From assembly GCF_030936135.1 (NCBI RefSeq), contig NC_082603.1, positions 17,080,880-17,144,879 of the forward strand: DNA of 64,000 nucleotides, in the 5' to 3' direction. Positions within the stretch are counted from its first letter, which is position 1; each line of letters begins with the position of its first letter. The position numbers and the translations under genes are program-made. Shown here in pieces: positions 37,871-49,100 of this stretch. The DNA comes from Gavia stellata (taxonomy: Eukaryota; Chordata; Aves; Gaviiformes; Gaviidae). The notes beneath the pieces are model-generated. The model made no database searches. It had not been told where the DNA came from and saw only the letters and a program-made list of their open reading frames with translations.

Positions 37871-39339
37871 CGATTCAGTGGCCTTTCATTCAGAAGAGCA
37901 ATTTATTTTTCTTCGAACATTACAGACTTACTGCAGGAAATCAATCGCCTTTCGTATTTTTTGTAGATCTGAAGTAGCTTAATGAGATAAACTGCAAAAA
38001 TACAACTGACCATGAGCTAGAAAAGACCCTCCTTTCCTTCTCTGATAGTTGACCTTACATTTCAGGGGTGATTGGACTGACAAGGGAACTCTGCTGGGAC
38101 CCCTTCTTCTCCTGTGATGTGCTCCTGCTGCCGCTGAGAATTAAATGCACGGCATAAAGCACCACAGAGGCTGATACTATTTTTCCTCAAACCAGTCTTC
38201 ATTACGTGATATCCTTTTTCTAGAGCTAAGGTAATTAAATATCAGCAGATTCTGCAATGCTATAAAGGAACATTGATTTTTCACTGCCATAAACTTCCAT
38301 GAGACAGAAAGATTTATGCTATGTGCACTGTTTGAAAACCTTCTGCAACCCCCAAATTTAACCTGCTACCTTAGAATTATAACCATTAAAGCTACTTAAA
38401 TGAAATATCAAAGAATAAATTTCACCAAAAGAAAAGGCCTCTACTGGAAAGCCAGAAGGCCGATCAGAAAGAGCCAACAGGACAGAATTCATGACTAGTG
38501 TAAATATGGGCAAACCTGTGAAGGCACATGGGCGTGCACACTCCTTCTCAAGCCGATTACAAGTCTGGATGGTTAACCTTTGGGCCAGGTTAGACCTTCC
38601 GGATCTTTATGTGAGAGAGAAAGAAAACAAAATTACTGCTTTTCCAAATAAGCTGACATTTCTTTCAGTACGTTTCACTTCCAGGTGCTCTGTATTCATA
38701 CAATGAGGAAAATGTTTCAAATACATGAAAGTAATCCAATGTGGGAAAGTAACCAGAACGCAAATACAAAGAATTTAAACTACCCTTCTGTACCAGAAAG
38801 CGACCAGGCAGTGCTTCAGGCTGACAGAAGTTATGCAAATTGGTTCTCTGTACTAGCGCAACATGCAGCCTGGGGAAGGAAAATCTGTTAGAAACACAAC
38901 TCAAATTCCCGTGCTGACAGCAGAATTACGATTTGTGGCTTACTGTTCCCTTTAACTGTAGTTATTAAAAAAAAAAAAAAAAGGGGGGGAAAAATCCCGT
39001 CCCCCCGAATCTCCAGTGCAGGAGGACTTTAACGTTCAGAGCGGGGGCCTTCCAGAAGCCACCCGGTCTTAAAAAAAATTCCCAAGCCGTAATGCTTCGA
39101 GTTTCACCCGGTGTGTCTTCACTGAAACCAGCTGCTGTGAAACTGGAGTTATTCCCCGACATTAAGTTTCATCAAAACGTAAACAAAACCAAACCGAACA
39201 AGCATCTGGTTTCCTTTTCTGGGCCTCTTATCTCAGCGCCTACGACTATCTGTTACTGAAAAGCGTCATGACTAAATTTCAGACGGTTTCATTACTTTTA
39301 CTACGCCTGCACAGCAGCTAAGTCAGTGATGTTCGCAAG
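37871..39339. other. Spacer between divergent TECR-like and GCLM promoters
   Basis: This is a normal-GC gap between two CpG islands with no recognisable gene. It has an A16-G7 run at 38967-38989. The two start codons are about 2.5 kb apart, so this is a divergent pair rather than one compact bidirectional promoter. Confidence 0.6.
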
Positions 39340-39952
39340 GTGATGACACCGGTCCCACCGGAGGGACTCCCGGCCCGGCCCGGCCGGCGGCTCGGGGCGG
39401 AGCGGGGCGGGTTCCCCCGCCGCCGCTGGGGCCGAAGCGGGGGGTGTTACCGAACCGCGGCCGCTCCTGCCTGGCAGAGCCACGCCTGCTCAGGGCGCGA
39501 CGCCGGGACCGGCTCGCGCGGCCGCTGGCGCCCCTGGGCCGGACCGACAGACAGACCCCAGCTCAGCCGCCACCACCGCCGCCGCCACAGCCCTCCCACC
39601 GCGCGACCCTCCACGAACCCGCCCGCAGCGCGGCGGAACGGCCCGAGTTCGCGGCGGCCGCAAGGCCCGCCCCGCCCCGCCCCTCCCGTCAGCCCCCGCT
39701 CTGGAAAGGCCCCGCCCCGCGTGCTGCGCCGCGGCCGGCGCCCAGAGGGCGCTGCTCGGTGAGGGCAAGCGCCTCGTGAGGGGCGGCGCGCAGGCGCGCG
39801 GCGGGAGCGTGAGGTGGCGCTGGAGGGGCGCGCGCTGCCCGGCCGGTGCGCTCCGTCCCGCGCTGGGCCCGCCCCGCCGCCCATTGTCCTCGTGCCATGT
39901 GACCGGGGACGGTTACAAAGCATCTCCCCCGCCCCCCCGCCGCCGTTATTTG

Positions 39953-39962
39953 TGCTGAGTCA
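39953..39962 (-). promoter_or_regulatory. GCLM: Antioxidant response / Maf recognition element (NRF2 site)
   Basis: On the minus strand this reads TGACTCAGCA, fitting the ARE core TGACNNNGC, with CCG before it. On the plus strand it is TGCTGAGTCA, a MARE half plus AP-1 core. It lies about 71-80 bases before the GCLM start codon. GCLM is an established NRF2-small Maf target. Confidence 0.8.
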
Positions 39963-40032
39963 CGGCGCGCGGTGGTCCGGTGCCGCAGGTGTCGCGGGGA
40001 GCCCGGCGGCCGCCGCAGCGCCAGGCTTCCCC

Positions 40033-40152
40033 ATGGGGACGGACGGCGCCCGCGTTCTGCTGCAGCGGGCGGCCACCCTCACCCTGCAGACCGGCAACCT
40101 CCTCAACTGGGGCTGCCTGCGCAAGAAGTGCCCGGCCACCCCCGCCGAGGAG
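40033..40152 (+). CDS. GCLM: GCLM exon 1
   Basis: The start is CCCATGG, a good Kozak context. It encodes 40 residues, from MGTDGARVLL to KKCPATPAEE, with the donor GAGGAG|GTGAGC. The spacing to the ARE and the match to the human N-terminus fix this start. Confidence 0.97.
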
Positions 40153-43100
40153 GTGAGCGGGGCGGGCCCCGGAGTTGCCCTCGGGGCGCCGCGGCGGGGG
40201 CTCGCCCTGAGGCGGGCGGCGGCGGGCGCCTGCACGGGGGTGGGCCGTGAGGCGGCCGGTGCGGCGGCTGAGGGAGCGCCCAGTACCGCTCCCCGCCGGC
40301 GGCGGGTGCGGGAACGTCCGAGCGATCCAAGTATTATCCGGAGTAGGGTTTGTTCCTCATCGGGGAGAACGGGCCTTAACTGCCCCAGCGACCGCCTCGG
40401 CGGCGCCCGCGGGCAGCAGCGGGCGGGGGCGGTGCCCGCCCTCCGCGCGTGCCGTGTGCCCGTGGCGGTACCGCGCGCGTGCGCTCTCGAGGGATGGGAA
40501 AGGCAAAACAGGCTTGGGTGGTTTGTTTTTTTTTTTTTTTTTTTTTTCTAATGTCTCTCTCGTGTGTTGTGTCTTGTCGGGCCCGGGTTCGGTCGGGCCG
40601 GTCCAGTCCGCGGAGCGGCGCCGCGGGTCTGGCCTCGCGCCGCGGGCAGCGCCTGAGGGCCAGCGGAGCGGCGGCCCGGCCGGGGAGCGCGTGGGAAAGC
40701 CAGCGGGCCGGCTGTGCGGGGTCGAAGCGGTAGCCAGAACAGGCCCCGCTAGCAGCAGCGCAGAGGTGCACGCACCCCGTGCCCCGGCAGCACTTTGCTG
40801 TGTCTGAGTCTCCTTCGGAAGAAACCAGACGGTGTTGCTGCTGTTGGCGAGCGAAGAACTAAAACGCTCACAAGCTTAAGTACTGCAGTGGCAAGGAGAT
40901 CCTTGATACCTCTTTAGCAAGTGAAAGATAAGAACAAATATGAGCTTGCATTGCAAATAATGAAAATACTCTTTTCTAACCGGAAAGTAATTTAATTTCT
41001 TGGTGGTGACAGGTCTCAGGAAAATTAGTCATTGCTGTCTTCTTTAAAGAGCTTAGCTGTCATTCTTGGTTAAAAGTTGAAGGAACTTTTTAATCACCAC
41101 TTCAGAACTATTACCTTTAGCAGTATGTGTCAACACTTAGAATAATCCTCATAAAATGTCTGGAGATCCTGTGGCCGCAACCTTCAGAACCACTGTTTGC
41201 CGTCTCCTCGTGACATGGTAGTCTGAAAATGGTCATTTAACAGTCAGAAGAACTATGGTTTTGGCTGGTTATTGCTGTGTGGTGGCACTGTTGATAATCT
41301 AGAAGTTGGTTGATTGCATATTAACCGTGCACAAATGGTAAGAAAGGTGACTGGGAGGATGATGTAATGAGAAGGAAGAATTCATCATACTTTTATTTAG
41401 TTGTCATGTAGTAATTAATAACTTTTTTATTTGGCCTGGTTGCTTATTACAACATTCTGTGGTCTGTGTGGAACAGGGCTAGATTCTGTAGCAAAGAGAT
41501 AGCTGTATCGTAATGGCACCCCTCTGTGAGTAGGTTCTGGAGGGTTGTTAAATAAAGAGTGGCCGGTGTGCAAAACTAATCAGTTAAGGTATTTACAGTC
41601 ATTTGTTTACAGGGAAATCTGCATTTAACCATAAGGCTACCTGCTTTCCAGAGTTGTTGGGATTCCAAAAGCAAATAATTGGCATTAATTATCAGAAATA
41701 AACTGGCTTTTAACTTTTCTATTTGGTATAGTTAGTGTGTGTGTCATTCTCAGTGGCAGAATGTAAGCTAAAATTTTGCAAACTATGAACCCTAATGGTG
41801 AGAGTTTGGGGGTGTAACTGTATTTGGAAAAGCTTGTCAAAGCAGTCAAATACGCTGCGCTTTTCGCATGTGTTGAGAGCAGGTGAATGGTGTGCTTTGG
41901 AGACAGAGGCTTGTGCGTACTAATTGCAGTAGAAATATGAAGTGTGACAGTTGCAAAGTAGCAATATATAGAATATACATACTTAGCACTGTCTCACTTT
42001 CCCTCAGAAAGGAAAAGATAACATTGTAAGTTGCATCAAAATAGGCTAAAGAGTTCCAGTGTTGTGGATAGCTATTTAGTGGGGGGGAGTAAATTCTTGC
42101 CGTTTGACTTGGTTATTTTTTCATGCCATTTTAAATGACTGGGAAAGTATGTATAGAATTTGTGCTCACAAAGTATTATTACTGTATTCTGTCTTAAACT
42201 TTGTGATGCCCAGTTTGGGGGGGGGGGGGGGGTTGGCTTCTAGTTTGTGCATGGTATTATGAGTGCTCTGAATTAGGTGTCACAGGAAATAGCTACTTAA
42301 TGCTACAAAAAGTAGATATCCACATAGTTATAAAATATATTGCTAAAAGTGAAGTAAAGCAGAGCTCGTGAAAGTGCTCCTACCTGTGGCAGATAGCAGT
42401 CTTGACAGTACATTTACTTACCTGCAGGGTAACAACTCCCGAGACACATGGGGGGAAGCTAGAGCATTGGTACAGCTGAAGGACTGGTATGATATGCAGT
42501 TAATAAGCTGATTTAGACTTATAGTCTTACTTATGCCTTACTATGTTGAAGAAAATCCATGATCGGAATCCTAGTCAAGTTTATTTTGCATCTGTGGATG
42601 CAGGAAAAATGCAAGTGTGGGGTAGCATCTCAAGGTTCCCCCTTTCAGTAATGAAGAACTTAAAAGCATTAGTGGTTGGGCACAGTGGAATAGGTACACA
42701 GTAAATGAAAAGGGTCAGATGCATCTAGGGAAGAGAAGTAATTAATATCATGAGTATTAAGTAATTGATTGCAATGTCTCATTTCTAACAATGTCACAGC
42801 ACATATGCTATTTTCTGACTACATTGTAACATAAGAATCTCTACACAAAAAAACCCGCTACCCCACACCCTAGTTCTTGCTTGCTTAGCATTGTTTTTTT
42901 TTCTTTAAAGATGGCATTGGTCTGAGAAATAAATGAAGTACAGTACTTGTATTACTGCTAAAACTCTTTGTGAAAATATGTAAGTGAACTAGTTCGAACA
43001 AGTTTCAGATGGAAGCTATGAAAGAGGAGTCTTCCGTGGTTGAAGGAATGGTGTCATTAGTTCACTTGCTCACTCTGTCCTATGCGCCTATGAATCATTG

Positions 43101-46100
43101 TATTTCTGTGCAGTTATAACATACCTACACTTCAATATGAAAAAATATTTTGTAGGTGCGGGACTGCATTCAGAAAACGCTGACTGAATGGAGTTCAAAG
43201 ATTGGAGAAGACCTAAATCAGGTAGGAGAGGTGTTACGCATGTTATCCATGTTACATGTGAAAACAGAGAAATATGTAGTTGGTTACACCATTTAAAATA
43301 TAAATGAATCTATTAAATTTCTGTAAAAGTATCTGCAGCTCCAGGTATCTTAAAAGATTATTTCTCTACCCCTTTTTTATATTTATTAAATTTGGAGAGG
43401 TTAAGAAATACCAAAGTAAAAAAATTCCTATTGATGGCAAATAAGACAATTCTAAGCAAAAAAAAAAAAGTTCTGGTGTGTAAGATTTCAAGTTAATTGT
43501 TGGGGCAATCGCAAAAAAAATAAATCTCTGCACCTTAGAAGTTTGCTAGCATGCTTGTAAAAACTCAATGGAAAATTATCTAAACTATGGACATGGTAAA
43601 CTGGATAGCTGAAGATCATCCTGTTTGGAGGGGAACTCTGAAATGTAGCTTTGGTTGTCTCAGAAATACTTCTGAAGATGCAGAAGTGGCAATTTTGCCC
43701 TTAAGAACTAAAGACACTCACATAATTCTTAAAACCACAGTCACGCGCATCTGACGTAAAGATCTTGGTGTATTTGCCTGCTCCTCTTTCACTATTGCTT
43801 CTGAAATTCAGCAAAGCAGTAATAGGTTCCCACTAAATACATTATTTGCTCTGTGAAAGATTAGCATGTTTCATTGAAAAAAAACTAAAAAACTTTCCCG
43901 ACCGTTTGTTTGGGTTTTGTTACCAATTCTTGTGTAATGGTGGCATCAACTGCACATTGCTGCATTCCACACTGGAGTGTTGTGAGGCAGTTACTGCTGA
44001 ATGATTTGTGGAACATCTAGTGACTGCTGAAGAAGAGAACATAAAAAAAAACATTTGTCTCTGTAAGATGTAGTGATCTGTTTAAAATTAATTATTCAAT
44101 GTAAGCTAGGTTTTACTGTCAAAACATGTTAGTGGCATAATTCCAATTCTTTTATGAATTATATTGGCTTCCAGTAATTAAAAAAAAAAGTTAACTTTTG
44201 TTTAAAATGCTGACTGTATGGAATAACTCAAAGACTCGCTTGAGGATTTTTTGGTAGGGCAGCAAAAATTACCGAAGAGTTCTTGGTTGGGGGTGGTGTG
44301 GTGTGTGTGTAATACAAAATCACATGTAGGTAAGACTTAAAGTCGTCTTGTGCAAGCTGACATGACATGTCAGCCTAGTCTTAAATGAGGTTAGAGGGTG
44401 AAATTGCTGAAATTTTCCTAATTTTTAGTTTCAAAATTATTGCTCAAAAATCTATATTTTATAGCATTTTCACTGTAGGCTTTTCATAGGCTTCACTGAA
44501 ATTACAAAATACTTTTATGCAAAGATGTTCCCACCCAAACCCCCTAATTCTGAAGGGTTTTTTTCAGCTGGTCATGAGGCTTTTCTTAAAGCAAGGCAGT
44601 TTGAATTGACACAAGGATCTGTTCACATCAGAAAATCAGAACATTACTAAATCTTATTCCAATAATTCCTATCTAAGGCCTTTCATATAGCTTCATTTTC
44701 TTGACCTCCCCTCAGAGATCAAGAAGCACTTGGTTGGTTTCTTTCTGTCATTGCATTTTATACTATTTTTGTTTCTAACTGCTGTAACGCTAGCTTTTTT
44801 TAAAAAATTACTTAAAAACATTCTTCAGGAACTTACTGTCTCCTTTTAATGAGTTGTTCCTAAATCTCATGTACTTACTACAGGAAATACTGGAGGTTCT
44901 GGAATGTACAGTAGCTCAAGCTGTAGAAAAAATAAATCCCGAAGAAAGGGATGAGTTGAAAGTATCAGGTAAGAATGTAGTAAAAAATCTGGTGGTATAA
45001 AAAGGTTTCATATACAGTCATTAATAGGATGTTCATATATGTGTAGTTTTTCCACCGTGTTTTGTAATTGCAAAGTCAAATGACATCAGTGCATGCTGTC
45101 TTACTTTGGGTAATCTAGAAGTTGGCTAAGGAAGACTTGAATTCATATTTCAGGTTTTAAAGCAGCTCAGCATTTTTCTAGTTTAACTTGCATCCCATCA
45201 AGACATTTTAAATGTATTTTGTGAATATTTGACTTTTCTGAAACAAAATATTACAGATAATACTGCAATTAAGAAATAGCATTGGAAGCACATTTGTTTG
45301 CATAATTTTTCCAGGTTGACTATGATGAACTTGAAGGAGGCAGCCCAAACTAACACTAGTACATTTTGAGTCTCAGTAAGTTGTGAAGAGGTCTGTTTGT
45401 ACTATTACGTTTGGGGTTTTTATACAGGTTGTTACGGTCATTGCTTAGTGTCTTGATGCTTAAGTCCTAGCTTTACAGCTTATTAGATCATCTAACTGGA
45501 TGATTTCTTGTTCTGAGACTGTACAACCAGTGTCTTTATTGGGCAGTCACCTTTCAGAAGGTTGGGTTTTTTTCCAGTTTTTGAAGTAATCGGTGTATAT
45601 TCGAAGAACCCTTTACCCAAGAACTCATAGGTAGTATATATAGCAAAAGTAAATAGCTATCTGTTTAATAATAGCTGGCTTCTTTAGTAATTGATTCCAG
45701 TTTCTTTGAAAATAGCAAAACTTTTCATCGTTGGATCAAACTCTTCATCAATCAGAGATGCAGTTCACCTGGGTAAGTGTGAAACGCAAACTTCTGATAG
45801 GGTTTCTTCTTTACTTTAGTATTTAGAAATAAAATTAGAACCTTTTCTATCTAACAGGTGTATGTAGTGACTGTCACAAGTGTGTGTATATATATACACA
45901 TGCAAGTATATATATATATTTAGGGACATGGTTTAGTGGTGGACTTAGCAGGGTTAGGTTTACAGCTGGACTTGATGATGTTAAAGGTCTTTTCCAACCT
46001 AAATGATTCTATAATTCTATATCCTGTTTCCTGTTAATTGAGTCTTAGGTAATCAAGTCTATTTACACCTTAGTTCAGTCAGTAAACTTATTAAATCTGG

Positions 46101-49100
46101 ATCGCTGTAACCTTGGGTCCACAAACTCAAATCTAATTCTTTGCTCCAAGCAGGAGCAAGTTTTTGTTCTTTCACACAAAACTTGTTAAAAAGTGAATAG
46201 CAAGTGGTGTTCTAGTAATAGTGGTCCAATAGTTCTTGCCAGTTGTTGTTAGTTGCTAGGTGTTTTTAACATGATGAATTTTGCTACTGACTGTTCAGTA
46301 TTTCAGGGATTATTTAGGAAATAAAACAATGTTGCAAGCAGCTGATGACATGGTTACATTTTATTGATAATACAATACAATGGCTGTACTGATACATAAA
46401 GTTTTGTTAGCCTAATGTAGCAGTAATTGTGAAGAGCACTGAACTTTACCACTTTGGAAGATTGTTGGGCATAAAGAGTTACTAAAGAACAAAGGGTCAG
46501 GTATCATTCTGTTCTATTGATACCCCAGTTAATAGCCTCTTTATTGTAAGTTGTAGTATCATTTATTAAAAATACATTGATAGAATCCTCCTTCAGAAGC
46601 AAATAATTTGTTTTGCTACTTAGTTTTATTCATTTTGCTGTGCAGTTTTATTCTTTTATTCTTAGCTAAAAGTTTTACTCATTTTGCTGTGCAGAAGAGG
46701 CCACATGACTTGTGTCTTTCCTAAAGCTCAGTGATACTCCCAGACTTGCCACTTCTCTCTGGCAATTTAAATCTCCATATTCGGTGTGCTTGTAGTGTAA
46801 CTCCTCAGATATATCAAATAGGTCTCCTAGTCCATGCCCTGTACTTGAGTTATAGTTCAGAGTGAAAGCTACAAATTTTGGAAGAAATTGAGAGTGAAGG
46901 AATTAAGAATTCTATGTCACCACTGTCTTCAGAGAAAAATATAGTTTTAACATTGAAAAGGAGAAAAAAAGCTTCATGCTTTGTTGGCGGCGGGGGTTGT
47001 TTTTTCTTCCCCAAGACCTACTATTGAAATTTGGCCTTCAGCTGTATGTTTGATTCTTTGCTAAAAACAGTGTGTTACTCTCCTTGACTGCTGATACACT
47101 CAGAGTTTCAAACAGTGAATGGGAAGCTAGCAGAGTGAAGCAGGAGGTGTGGTTTCTGCTGAATTTGAAAAGTCATGCTGCTTATGTTTGTATCTCACAA
47201 AAGATTTTACAGTGTCTCTGTTCTTTTTCCTCAGCGTGTTCTGCCCTCGGAGTTGCTCAGTTAGACTCGGTCATTATTGCCCCACCTCCCATTGAAGATG
47301 GAACTAGCCTCTCCTTGGAGTATTTGCAACCTTATTGGCAAGAACTTGAAAATCTAGTTCAAAACAAAAAGATTGTTGCCATAGGTACCTCTGACCTAGA
47401 TAAAACACTGCTAGAGCAGCTGTATCTGTGGGCACAGGTGAGAACAAACTTCCTATTTGTAGGACAGAGTAACTGTTGTTTTCTTGGCTGCCACATTGTT
47501 ATAAATTTCTGTTATAAATGTGTTTGTATACAAAATATTAATTAGCCCTGTTATTTTCAGCATCTTATGGATGGTCACAATGTTGTTCAAGGTGGGGGAG
47601 GCTCAAAGTGTGACTGTCACTTGTTCAGTGTTCTTACATACAGACCAGCAAAGGCTGGAAACCACAGGGCTGTTCAGTAGCAGGTTCTTTGAAGTACTGA
47701 AGGTTTGAGGTTTTTGTCATGGTTTAACCCTAGCCAGCACCTGAGTGCCACACAGCCACTCGCTCACTCCCCCCCAGTAGGATGGGGGAGAGAATTGGAG
47801 AAAAGGTAGAACCCGTGGGTTGAGGTAAAAATGATTTAATAAGACAGAAAAGGAAGAGAATAGTAAGGATAAAAGAATATGCAGAACAAGTGATGCACAA
47901 TGCAATTGCTCACCACTTGCTGACCAATGTGCAGTCAGTTCCCAAGCAGCAGCTGTGCCTGCCCTGCTGCCGCCAACTCCCCCCAGTCTTTTTTGTTCAG
48001 CATGACATCATATGGCATGGAATATCCCTTTGGCCAGTCAGTTTGGGTCAGCTGTCCTGGCTGTGACCCCTTCCAGCTTCTTGTGCACCTGCCAGGGCAC
48101 TGTGAGAAGCTGAGAAGTCCTTGACTTAGTGTAAGCACTGCTCAGCAACAACTAAAACATCAGTGTGTTATCAACATTATTCTCACCCTAAGGCCAAAAC
48201 ACAGTACTATACCAGCTACTAGGAGGAAAATTAACTCCATCCCAGCCAAAAACAGGGCAGTTCTGAATGCTTTTATATTTAGGACAGAGTATAAACAGTA
48301 CTCTTAAGCCTTCAGATTTATTCCAGTGACTCTGAAAATGTAGCTGTTTTAACTTTAAGCTGTGCTATGAATGGAGGGATTTCCCCTTGGAAAAATGCTG
48401 TTTGAATGCTAAGCTTAAATGTAAAGAAGAGGACAGGCTTTGAATGAAGTGGCACGATATTTTGTTGTCCAATGTGACTAATTGCCTCTTAACAATTAGT
48501 CTGTTCTGGTATGTGCCCATGCTCATGTAAGCTTGCAGATTTAATGTTTCGGTCTTAGTTCTTTGAATAGTCCTCTTATGACATTTCTTTCGTGGTATGT
48601 GAACATACTGTATCTGTATAAGAGGTCCTGCTGAGAGTCCTGATTTGTCCTCCTTGCTGTTTTGTGTATACTGAGAGGAGGATAACTGAGGGGATTAATG
48701 GCCACCTGCATGGTGATCATGAATGCAGTTTGTGATGAGCAGAGAAAGAGTCAGTGCAAGAGCAACCCCTTTAACTTAATCTGATTCAGGCACTTACATG
48801 AAGGCATGGAAGACTGCAAATTATGTATCCTTAACAAAATTTTATTTGGATTTTTTTTTATTTGAAGTATTTTGCAAACTAATGCCCCTATAATGTTTTT
48901 ACTGGGGGGGGCGGGGGAAACTTGCTGCTGTTTAGGGAGCACAGCAGACAGGAAGCCAGAATGGGTTAGTACTCATCTTGCTGTGGCAGCACCTGAATTT
49001 AGATCCTGTTCTTGTTTTGGGCTCTACGCTGCAGGAAATTGCAGATGTGGGAGTTGCCTGTTCAGCATCATGCAGAATCGATTAGCCTTGTTCAGACTTT

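Larger units (their letters stand above)
39340..40800. promoter_or_regulatory. GCLM: CpG island at the GCLM promoter
   Basis: This is a dense CpG and G+C block spanning the GCLM 5' flank, exon 1 and the start of intron 1. A T22 run interrupts it at about 40526-40547. Confidence 0.88.

Noticed and set aside
39340-40807. Multiple GC-rich open frames around GCLM exon 1
   Set aside because: CpG-island shadows. Only the frame of 40033-40152 has homology and a proper donor.
47717-48138. Short open frames on both strands
   Set aside because: They lie inside the solo LTR and encode nothing recognisable; LTRs have no genes.
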